Of a stretch of 6,179 nt of DNA, positions 1 through 5,036 are shown piece after piece. Positions within the stretch are counted from its first letter, which is position 1. Each line of letters begins with the position of its first letter. The position numbers and the translations under genes were made by a program. Source of the DNA: Candidatus Woesebacteria bacterium. GTDB lineage: Bacteria > Patescibacteriota > Microgenomatia > UBA1406 > GWC2-37-13. The stretch lies in the NCBI GenBank assembly GCA_017993865.1, contig JAGOLU010000054.1:1-6179 (forward strand), given 5' to 3'. Below the pieces are notes generated by a model. That model was not told the DNA's origin, searched no databases, and was given only the letters and a program-made list of their open reading frames with translations.

Positions 1-9
1 TATACGAAA

Positions 10-63
10 ATAAGTTCCGTATTCCTAATGCTCGTTGTATCGCATCATGAATTTGGAACTTAT
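10..63 (-). terminator. Imperfect 54-nt hairpin near the left edge, possible terminator
   Basis: ATAAGTTCC (10-18) is the exact reverse complement of GGAACTTAT (55-63). Inside it, ATTC (21-24) pairs with GAAT (49-52) and ATGC (28-31) pairs with GCAT (42-45), leaving a 10-nt terminal loop. Read on the minus strand, the outer 3' arm runs straight into TTT and then CGTATA, giving a short U-rich tail. It could therefore end transcription from the minus-strand gene whose stop lies about 185 bases before it. The stem is AT-rich and interrupted, so this is a weak terminator call. A regulatory hairpin belonging to something left of the window is an equal alternative. Confidence 0.25.
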
Positions 64-200
64 GTCTTGCATCTATTCTCCTCAACCAACCACAGAGTTG
101 TGATTAGTTTAGGTGAACCCTCTACCATACAGGCACCTTCATCTAACTCCCAGGCTTGCGCCCGTTTGTTTTGACAAAGTTGTTTGCATGAGTAGATTCC

Positions 201-233
201 CCGGTAATCCGGAGAAGCGCGCCTTCGGCGCGC
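201..233 (-). terminator. GC-rich double hairpin just after the secreted-protein stop
   Basis: GCGCGCC (217-223) and GGCGCGC (227-233) form a 7-bp, all-GC stem with a 3-nt loop. It begins 13 bases beyond the stop codon of the minus-strand gene. A second small palindrome, CCGG-TAAT-CCGG (201-212), follows. No U-tract comes after either stem, so this is not a classical intrinsic terminator. U-less GC hairpins do serve as terminators in some GC-rich bacteria, and the gene itself is GC-rich, so the role is plausible but inferred. Confidence 0.3.
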
Positions 234-246
234 CGGTTCAAGGCCC

Positions 247-1302
247 CTACCTACGAGTCAGGGGCAGCCACAGGGGGCGGGGGACGGAGGGGGCGCCGGC
301 GATCTTGCCGCGCGCGCCCCCACAGATCCGAATCGTGGCTGCCGGATCCCGAAGGACCGGCACGCCGGTGCAGTCGGCGGTCGAGAATAACTCTCCCGTC
401 GACTTTTTGTACTGCACCTTACCGGTCGCGTTGGTGGTCGTCGTGGTGGCCGGGGTAGTGGTGGAAACCTTGGGGGCGTGCATCCGAAAAACGGTATCTG
501 GAGTCACTGCATCAAACCGTGCGGACCACCAGAGCCCCTTCAGTGCCGGGGCAACCCATTTGCCGTCCTCAATATCTTGTACGAAAATCACGAAGCCTCC
601 GTTCAGGTCAGCGGTGGAACTGTAAGTCTCACCGGACGCCACTTCTGTCAAAGTAAAGACGGTGGTTCCGTGAAGCTGAAAGGAGGTTGTTCCGTCCTCC
701 ATGAACTCGAAGGTCGGCGGGCCATCAGTGTAGTCCACTCTGTAAGGCAGTTGCACGTATTTCCAAGGCTGGGAAGGCTCTGGCGTGGGGGTAGCTGGCA
801 CGGTCGTGGAGGCTACGGGCAGTTTGAGACTGCCGACGTAGAGATCCACCACGGTGTTCGTTTGTGGGTTAACCAAGTTGACAAGAGAATCCACTGAGGA
901 CCCGGTGACCAAAAAAGTCGCGTAACCGGGCAATACATCTGCAAAGTCGCGCACCTCGGTGGTGCTCACAACTTGGAAACCGGGTAAGTGGTTGCCGTTC
1001 ACGAAGAAAGCCGACGTCCCCTTAAAGCCGATAGTCGCGGTGTACTCTGTCTGGACGCACAGAACCTGGCCAGCGGAAACAGGCAAGCCAGTCTTCGTTT
1101 CTGTCATCGTAGCGGTGAAACGCAAGTCCAGATAATCAGAGGCCGTGTCCATGGCCTCAATGCAGTTCGTGGGTACTACTTGGGCGTCCACGACACCAGG
1201 TGCGGCTACGAGCGCCGCGAAGACAGCCAACAAAACGCCCACTGCTGCGACAGCGAGCGTGCCGGAGATGGTCCGGTTCCATGTTGCTACGCGCGTGTTC
1301 AT
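247..1302 (-). CDS. Secreted modular protein with Thr/Pro linkers, unknown function
   Basis: I do not recognise a family. The 351-residue product starts with a classical export signal: basic residues (R4, R10), a hydrophobic stretch at about 14-34 rich in Ala, Val and Leu, and a likely signal-peptidase site after VVDA (residue 40). The mature part has three segments: about 41-163, about 180-277, and a short C-terminal one from about 295. They are separated by low-complexity linkers, a Thr/Pro-rich one at 164-179 and a Thr-rich one at 278-294. Four cysteines (47 and 82 in the first segment, 311 and 327 in the last) could form one disulfide per segment. The end is Pro/Arg-rich, with no LPXTG sorting motif and no membrane anchor, so the protein is probably released or loosely attached. 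The ATG is chosen because GGAGG lies 4 bases upstream and it begins exactly at the signal peptide. Codon third positions are mostly G or C, unlike the two other genes, suggesting transfer or a chimeric join. Reality of the gene is likely; function is unknown. Confidence 0.78.
   Translation of the reverse strand: MNTRVATWNRTISGTLAVAAVGVLLAVFAALVAAPGVVDAQVVPTNCIEAMDTASDYLDLRFTATMTETKTGLPVSAGQVLCVQTEYTATIGFKGTSAFFVNGNHLPGFQVVSTTEVRDFADVLPGYATFLVTGSSVDSLVNLVNPQTNTVVDLYVGSLKLPVASTTVPATPTPEPSQPWKYVQLPYRVDYTDGPPTFEFMEDGTTSFQLHGTTVFTLTEVASGETYSSTADLNGGFVIFVQDIEDGKWVAPALKGLWWSARFDAVTPDTVFRMHAPKVSTTTPATTTTTNATGKVQYKKSTGELFSTADCTGVPVLRDPAATIRICGGARGKIAGAPSVPRPLWLPLTRR
421..471 (-). repeat. Thr-codon low-complexity tract (linker 2)
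   Basis: Residues 278-294 of the secreted protein are almost all Thr, with scattered Ala, Pro and Asn. They are encoded by repeated ACC/ACG/ACT codons, which read on the plus strand as a GTGGT-like tract. Such tracts vary in length by slippage and typically form flexible, often glycosylated linkers between extracellular domains. A shorter Thr/Pro-rich linker occupies 766-813. Confidence 0.6.
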
Positions 1303-1306
1303 GTTT

Positions 1307-1311
1307 CCTCC
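1307..1311 (-). promoter_or_regulatory. Shine-Dalgarno site of the secreted-protein gene
   Basis: On the minus strand, GGAGG followed by AAAC leads directly into the ATG at 1302. This is a full anti-16S match at a short 4-base spacing, and it fixes the start. No comparable site precedes the helicase start. Confidence 0.7.
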
Positions 1312-1322
1312 GTACGGAATTT

Positions 1323-1358
1323 GCCGGTTTTAAAGCCGGCGGTTGAAAAGATTGTCGA
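1323..1358 (-). promoter_or_regulatory. Candidate promoter overlapping an 18-bp near-palindrome
   Basis: Minus-strand TCGACA (1358 to 1353) matches the -35 consensus at 5 of 6 positions. After an 18-base spacer, TTTAAA (1334 to 1329) matches the -10 consensus at 4 of 6. The start point would fall near 1322, giving a leader of about 20 bases containing the GGAGG site. The -10 lies inside the dyad 1323-1340, whose arms are GCCGG and CCGGC around TTTTAAAG, so a dimeric regulator could bind there and block the polymerase. Promoter and operator are both inferred from sequence pattern only. Confidence 0.35.
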
Positions 1359-1393
1359 AAGTCGCGTGCCCACCTAAGCCACGCGAACGGATT

Positions 1394-1425
1394 GAAGGTG
1401 GTCACCCAGGTCGGGTGACTCCTTC
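1394..1425. other. 32-nt two-part hairpin, GTCACCC/GGGTGAC core
   Basis: The inner arms GTCACCC (1401-1407) and GGGTGAC (1413-1419) are perfect reverse complements around a 5-nt loop. The outer arms GAAGG (1394-1398) and CCTTC (1421-1425) extend the stem across a small TG/T bulge, making 12 bp in total. No T-tract follows on either strand, so it is not a normal terminator. It lies upstream of the candidate promoter of the secreted-protein gene, so it could be a protein-binding dyad or part of an RNA started further upstream. Confidence 0.5.
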
Positions 1426-1491
1426 TGCTATTCGGGGCTCCGGCCGGTCGGCCGTGTGGTCAGCGCGCTCTTCGGCGCCGGCCGCGAGCCC

Positions 1492-1543
1492 TTTTGGTGG
1501 GAACAAAGACAGAAGGGTAATTCTGTGCTTATTCCCACCAAAA
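1492..1543. repeat. 52-nt hairpin with 12-bp perfect arms
   Basis: TTTTGGTGGGAA (1492-1503) is the exact reverse complement of TTCCCACCAAAA (1532-1543). Within it, ACAGAA (1509-1514) pairs with TTCTGT (1521-1526) around the loop GGGTAA, and the two stems are joined by a 5-by-5 internal loop with two possible A-T pairs. The T and A runs sit outside the GC block in the wrong order for an intrinsic terminator on either strand: a run of A, not U, follows the stem on the plus strand. It lies exactly where GC-rich DNA gives way to AT-richer DNA. I see no flanking direct repeat that would mark a target-site duplication. Confidence 0.6.
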
Positions 1544-1601
1544 AAAGCTGTGTGGCGTGGCGTGATTCTTTCTCAAATCCTGTTGGAGGCTTTCATATCC
1601 A

Positions 1602-1676
1602 TGTCATCTCGACTCCGTCGAAGACGGGTGGAGAGATCCCTTAAAAAGAGATTCCTCCGCTACGGTCGGAATGACA
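1602..1676. repeat. 75-bp composite palindromic repeat, TGTCAT/ATGACA ends
   Basis: The ends are inverted repeats: TGTCATCTCGAC (1602-1613) against GTCGGAATGACA (1665-1676), matching at 10 of 12 positions. Each half is itself a hairpin. The left half has CCGTC-GAA-GACGG (1615-1627) within TCTC/GAGA. The right half has ATTCC (1651-1655) pairing with GGAAT (1668-1672) around an inner CCG-CTA-CGG. Both halves, read outside-in, follow the same scheme: TGTCAT, two variable bases, CGAC, a small hairpin, then GGAG(A/G). It therefore looks like two divergent copies of one short unit facing each other. From memory, dispersed non-coding repeats of this form occur in many copies in several candidate-phylum and other bacterial genomes. 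Only one copy is in this window, so the dispersed nature is inferred. Confidence 0.6.
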
Positions 1677-1770
1677 AACTTACTTAAACTATTAAAATCT
1701 ATCATGCAAAATTGTATGGTAGAGGAGAGTTGAGTGAATATCCTATAACTTATTTCCCTATCAGGTTTGC

Positions 1771-1781
1771 AGCGGTCCGCT
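1771..1781. promoter_or_regulatory. 11-bp perfect dyad AGCGGTCCGCT
   Basis: AGCGG and CCGCT are perfect reverse complements around a single central T, in an otherwise AT-rich stretch. This is the shape of a half-site pair for a small dimeric repressor. Immediately downstream a weaker stem (1781-1788 with 1798-1805, two G-T pairs) and a direct repeat AAGCAAA (1789-1795 and 1803-1809) occur. A regulatory role is inferred only. Confidence 0.25.
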
Positions 1782-1896
1782 TTTCCACAAGCAAATCGTG
1801 GGAAGCAAACATATCAAACACAATAAGGAGCGCTACAGAATATCCTCTGTCTCTCCACTACGTACAAGCGATTTGTTAAAGTGCTTTTTGCTTGCC

Positions 1897-1921
1897 CGCC
1901 ACTCGTTCTTTTTCGAGGGCG
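1897..1921 (+). other. Bulged hairpin with T-rich loop
   Basis: CGCC (1897-1900) pairs with GGCG (1918-1921), and CTCG (1902-1905) pairs with CGAG (1914-1917). A single bulged A sits between the two stems, and the 8-nt loop is TTCTTTTT. No T-tract follows the stem, so it is not a standard terminator. It may be a chance structure or part of an RNA leader far upstream of the helicase. Confidence 0.25.
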
Positions 1922-1988
1922 TGGTGTTCTCCCGTCCCCGAACATTTCTAGGGTATAGAAACCTCCAGACGTGTCCGTTTGGGATGTT

Positions 1989-2000
1989 TGAACAGGTTCA
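1989..2000. promoter_or_regulatory. TGAAC-AG-GTTCA dyad upstream of the helicase
   Basis: TGAAC (1989-1993) and GTTCA (1996-2000) are perfect inverted half-sites with a 2-base spacer, about 150 bases before the preferred helicase start. The half-sites resemble those of LexA boxes in Gram-positive bacteria (GAAC with a 4-base spacer and GTTC), but the spacer here is 2 bases too short. A LexA site is therefore not supported; a different dimeric regulator is possible. Confidence 0.2.
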
Positions 2001-2070
2001 TAGTAGCAGATTCAAAACCCTTTGTCAAGTACTATAGGGTGTTAATGGAGATGTCGCCTAGATAACGGTT

Positions 2071-2098
2071 TTGACAGTATCTTGAACTCAAAAACCAT
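2071..2098 (+). promoter_or_regulatory. Possible helicase promoter with consensus -35
   Basis: A perfect TTGACA lies at 2071-2076. At the expected distance the -10 region is poor: AACCAT at 2093-2098 matches 3 of 6 consensus positions at a 16-base spacer. If used, transcription would begin near 2105. That would exclude the upstream TTG (2082) and ATG (2097) starts and favour the ATG at 2151. Confidence 0.25.
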
Positions 2099-2150
2099 GT
2101 GGGAGGGTGCGTGTGTATGTTACACTTGTGTGTTAACGTTTTTCACAAGC

Positions 2151-4970
2151 ATGACATCGGAGCAGCAAGTCTCAACACCAGACCATTCGAGAAGATTGGC
2201 GAAAGAAAGGACGAACGCCGAGTGGCGCTCTTTCATCCCCCCTGAGTCTGGTATCAAGACAGTAATGGAAATCATACAGAGCTTCAATCAGGAGCCTCAG
2301 CCCGGAGAAAGAGCATTGTATGAGCCTCAAAAACAAGTCGTGGCTGATATCGCTACCGCTCTTCTGCACAGTCGTGGTCCCAACGGCTACATTGATCTTC
2401 CGACCGGCGCCGGAAAAACCGTGGTGGCTTCCACATTGCTTGAATCTATCCATAGAGATGGGATTGTTGCGGTACCCACAAAAGAAATCCAAAAGCAGTT
2501 TAGAGCTGAACTTGAGCGCATGGGAGCGAGAGCGTACAGTAATCGAGCGCTCAATGCCAATCGTTCCATCAGAGCGAAGGAAACATCTGTTGCTGCAGAT
2601 CAAGGTGTTACTCGTCAGACTGACCTCGAGGGCGCGACACCAATCTCGGCCACTCCCTTATCTCCTGAGTTTGCGCAAGATGATGCCGACAAGTCTTTTA
2701 TGCTGGAACTTCCAAGCGGGAAACGTGTGTTAATAACGACGCATAGTAGTTTGCGCACCGACTCCATGGCTCCTATAGCAAAGATGATTGATCATGATTC
2801 GCCCCGTATGCTTATTGTGGATGAAGGACATATGGCAATAGGCACGAAAACGCGCGAGTCTCTCGCTCCATTTCTCGAAAATCCCCAATGGATGGTACTC
2901 GCAATGTCTGCCACGCCCGAATATTCAGAGGAATCTGTCGGAGTTGTAGATCATTCACTCGCAGAACACATTGGTCCGTGTCTTCATCGTATCACTATTC
3001 AGGAAGCAGTCGATGCTGGGCTCATAGCGCCGTTCCGCATGTCAGAGCTGGAGGTTGGCCTCAATCCAAATACCCCAATATCTGGCATGAGAGGTAAGGA
3101 AGTTGACCCAGATGTGCTATCGCAATTGAATAAAGAATATCTTAATTCTGCCGTGGTAGCATTGCTTGAAAACCAGCTTCTGTCAGGCAAAAAAGTCGTC
3201 ATTCAATGTAATTCTATCGCGATCGCTCAAGAGATACAGGAACAGATAAAAGCTAAACATCCGCAAAGACAAGCCTTTCATATCAATGGAAAAATGAGTC
3301 CTGGGGATCGAGACCACATATGTCAAGAGTTTAACTCATCTGATCAGGGCGTGCTCGTTGGTGCAGAGATCGTGAAGGTAGGGTTGGACTTGTCGGATGT
3401 GGGTGCCGCGATCGTGGTGGGGAACACTGAATCTAAAGTGAGGATAATGCAGGCATTTGGGCGAGCATTACGCATTATTCCAGGGCGGGAATCTGAAATG
3501 AAAGAGCTAATACACGTCAGAAACCCATCGGACGCTAATGATACGTTGCAATATATGACAGAGCTGAGAAATGCTGGTCACATACCTGCCCTCGCCCCTG
3601 AATACGACCAGGTCACCGGAGAGATGATCTACAAAAACACAAATATAGCGCAGGTCATGGTTGACGTGGATAGCAGACAGCACTCAGCCATTGTCAACAC
3701 ACGTGGCGAAGTTCTGCCAAGCGCGCAGTGGCGACCAAAAGAGGTCCCTCCCGAGTTTGTCTCATGGGTATCTGTGCTCGGTGAATCCAAAAAAACAGAA
3801 CAAGAAACGCAATTAACCATCTTAGCTGTGGCACTTTCTGAAAATGAAGACCTCAAAGATAGTGTCATCATTGCGAAACAAAAGATCTACAGGAGTGACA
3901 ATGCTGAGTGGGGTATTTGGCTTGATCCCCAAGCGGTGAATGCGTACCACACGGTGCGCAAGCGGATGGAAGCGTATGGAATAAACGAAGGATATGTGCC
4001 CGCAGTAGAAATCGCCAGACGACTCCAATTTGATTGGAGAGTGATTGCGAATTTTATCCGAGATAATCCAGAGCTCCCAGAAATACAGCAGGCTGTCTTG
4101 GGATTGGTAGAGAGAACAAAAGGAGGCGGGCATCACCACTTTGGATTTGTAACAGAAATGTATCCTGTTGCCATCTTGCAAAACCCAAAGCTACCCAGCC
4201 GACTTAGCGGGTCAGAACTACAAAATCCAGATTGGGTTTCAATTCCTCAATTAGAAAATGGAGAGTTTGACGGTATACCCCCAGATGATATATCTCGAGT
4301 GGTGTTTACTAACTTTGTCGAAAAATATCTGGAACAACATCCTGAGGAACAATCGCTTCGCAGACTATCGAGTGTGATCAACTCACGCGATCTTCCTGAA
4401 TACCAATACCATATTGAGTTGGTTCGGAAATACAAAGAATTTATGGATGAGGAGCAGAAACTCCGGACCCAAAACTACACAAGTGTGCGGCAGTTAAAGC
4501 TAGAAATGGGTATTTTTGAATATGAAGTTAGGGAGTATATTGATTCGCTCACACAAGTCGGAGAGGAGGATACCATGCCTCCTGTGCGAAGATTTGCAAT
4601 TAGGGGGCACCAGCCCTATGGGGATCATATCCGCAATGATCTAGTTGTGGAGCTTGTCAACGGTATAGTTGAAAAACGAAAGGTGGTTAACAATCCAAAA
4701 TATCTAAAGAAGATAGTGGTGTTCCTGCTCGAATCGGATATGACTGAGGCGATCGATGAAGAAGTTCTTGCTTCGGTATTAGATGAATTTAGTTCTCCCG
4801 CAGACAAAAAGAGGCGCAAAACAGAGCGTGATAGACGCGTGAGACAAATGAAAATAGATAATGTAGTCGGGAACATACCTTCACCAGTGCGTGAATTAGT
4901 GGATGCTATTGTGGAGGAGTATAAAAATCGAAAAGAAACGCCTCCTAATCACACTCCAATCGAGATGTAG
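2151..4970 (+). CDS. SF2 DEAD/DEAH-type helicase with modular C-terminus
   Basis: This is an ATP-driven nucleic-acid translocase or helicase of superfamily 2, cytoplasmic, of the ResIII plus Helicase_C kind. With the ATG at 2151 it has 939 residues. Motor motifs appear in order: YEPQKQ, a Q-like motif (57-62); Walker A PTGAGKT (84-90, K89); DEGH (224-227); SATP (253-256); an IQCNS strand in the second RecA lobe (351-355); VGLDLSD (410-416); and motif VI QAFGRALR with arginine fingers R438 and R441 (434-441). All catalytic residues are intact. About 70 residues rich in polar groups are inserted between motifs I and II. The remaining 450 residues match no family I know. They show repeated helix-turn-helix-like segments each followed by a wing-like strand ending in a Pro: about 550-596, 615-674 and 776-823. 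A basic patch DKKRRK lies at 885-890. The frame stays open upstream to a TTG at 2082, but those 23 residues are Cys-rich and unlikely. No Shine-Dalgarno precedes 2151. The gene stands alone, with no nuclease or methylase neighbour, so DNA repair, replication restart or RNA work cannot be told apart. Helicase assignment is firm; the role is not. Confidence 0.95.
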   Translation: MTSEQQVSTPDHSRRLAKERTNAEWRSFIPPESGIKTVMEIIQSFNQEPQPGERALYEPQKQVVADIATALLHSRGPNGYIDLPTGAGKTVVASTLLESIHRDGIVAVPTKEIQKQFRAELERMGARAYSNRALNANRSIRAKETSVAADQGVTRQTDLEGATPISATPLSPEFAQDDADKSFMLELPSGKRVLITTHSSLRTDSMAPIAKMIDHDSPRMLIVDEGHMAIGTKTRESLAPFLENPQWMVLAMSATPEYSEESVGVVDHSLAEHIGPCLHRITIQEAVDAGLIAPFRMSELEVGLNPNTPISGMRGKEVDPDVLSQLNKEYLNSAVVALLENQLLSGKKVVIQCNSIAIAQEIQEQIKAKHPQRQAFHINGKMSPGDRDHICQEFNSSDQGVLVGAEIVKVGLDLSDVGAAIVVGNTESKVRIMQAFGRALRIIPGRESEMKELIHVRNPSDANDTLQYMTELRNAGHIPALAPEYDQVTGEMIYKNTNIAQVMVDVDSRQHSAIVNTRGEVLPSAQWRPKEVPPEFVSWVSVLGESKKTEQETQLTILAVALSENEDLKDSVIIAKQKIYRSDNAEWGIWLDPQAVNAYHTVRKRMEAYGINEGYVPAVEIARRLQFDWRVIANFIRDNPELPEIQQAVLGLVERTKGGGHHHFGFVTEMYPVAILQNPKLPSRLSGSELQNPDWVSIPQLENGEFDGIPPDDISRVVFTNFVEKYLEQHPEEQSLRRLSSVINSRDLPEYQYHIELVRKYKEFMDEEQKLRTQNYTSVRQLKLEMGIFEYEVREYIDSLTQVGEEDTMPPVRRFAIRGHQPYGDHIRNDLVVELVNGIVEKRKVVNNPKYLKKIVVFLLESDMTEAIDEEVLASVLDEFSSPADKKRRKTERDRRVRQMKIDNVVGNIPSPVRELVDAIVEEYKNRKETPPNHTPIEM

Positions 4971-4984
4971 TAAGACTTCTACAT
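4965..4984. other. Inverted repeat across the helicase stop, convergent gap
   Basis: ATGTAG (4965-4970, containing the stop codon) pairs with CTACAT (4979-4984) around an 8-nt loop. It lies at the start of the 66-base gap between the convergent helicase and membrane-protein genes. No T-tract follows on either strand. A shared terminator would be expected here, but this is the only stem I find and it is weak. The rest of the gap holds small GC palindromes, such as GTAG-A-CTAC at 5000-5008, and nothing else recognisable. Confidence 0.25.
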
Positions 4985-5036
4985 TACTCGAAGCGCCTCG
5001 TAGACTACCGTGGCTCGCTCTGCAGACTGCTGTTAC

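Larger units (their letters stand above)
1303..2150. other. Long divergent intergenic region rich in inverted repeats
   Basis: About 850 bases separate the divergent starts of the secreted-protein and helicase genes. Short frames exist here, but none has a convincing ribosome site, composition or recognisable sequence. I see no tRNA, tmRNA, RNase P or SRP RNA signature. The first 190 bases are GC-rich, with nested GC palindromes such as CGGCC-GGTC-GGCCG at 1441-1454. The composition then falls abruptly at about 1491. The stretch holds several separate hairpins, a composite palindromic repeat and two operator-like dyads, each listed on its own. Confidence 0.6.

Noticed and set aside
25..84. 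Minus-strand GAGGAG Shine-Dalgarno-like site before an ATG at 72
   Set aside because: The frame that follows is only 15 codons (stop at 25-27) and lies within the left-edge hairpin; no evidence for a real gene.
1..174. Plus-strand frame open from the left edge to TGA at 172
   Set aside because: Fifty-seven codons with no recognisable sequence and no hydrophobic or domain pattern. It could be the tail of a gene to the left but cannot be supported.
234..250. GGTTCAAGG resembling a tRNA T-arm
   Set aside because: The flanking bases do not form a 5-bp T-stem, and no anticodon or acceptor stem fits on either side.
113..625. 170-codon open frame on the plus strand
   Set aside because: It lies opposite the signal-peptide-bearing minus-strand gene, its product is an Arg/Pro/Val-rich mixture, and it crosses the GC hairpins. 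It is a by-product of GC-rich antisense DNA.
1343..1687. 114-codon plus-strand frame running through several hairpins
   Set aside because: It starts at TTG, passes through the GC palindromes and ends with the Arg-rich translation of the 75-bp palindromic repeat. Frames through such repeats are spurious.
1601..1687. 28-codon Arg-rich frame from ATG 1601 with a GGAGG upstream
   Set aside because: It is almost entirely the repeat element 1602-1676 read in one frame, so the basic peptide is explained by the repeat.
1798..2040. 79-codon frame starting GTG in the intergenic region
   Set aside because: No Shine-Dalgarno, a mixed composition and no recognisable motif. It contains the bulged hairpin and the GAAC dyad. 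A real small gene cannot be fully excluded.
3216..3225. GCGATCGC octamer like the cyanobacterial HIP1 motif
   Set aside because: Single occurrence within the helicase coding sequence; nothing else suggests a cyanobacterium.
2151..4970. Helicase as part of an anti-phage defence system
   Set aside because: No nuclease, methyltransferase, Argonaute, toxin or Cas gene is in the window, and the helicase is flanked by unrelated genes in opposite orientations.
4980..5036. Bidirectional terminator between the convergent genes
   Set aside because: Only short GC palindromes are present, without a T-tract on either strand.
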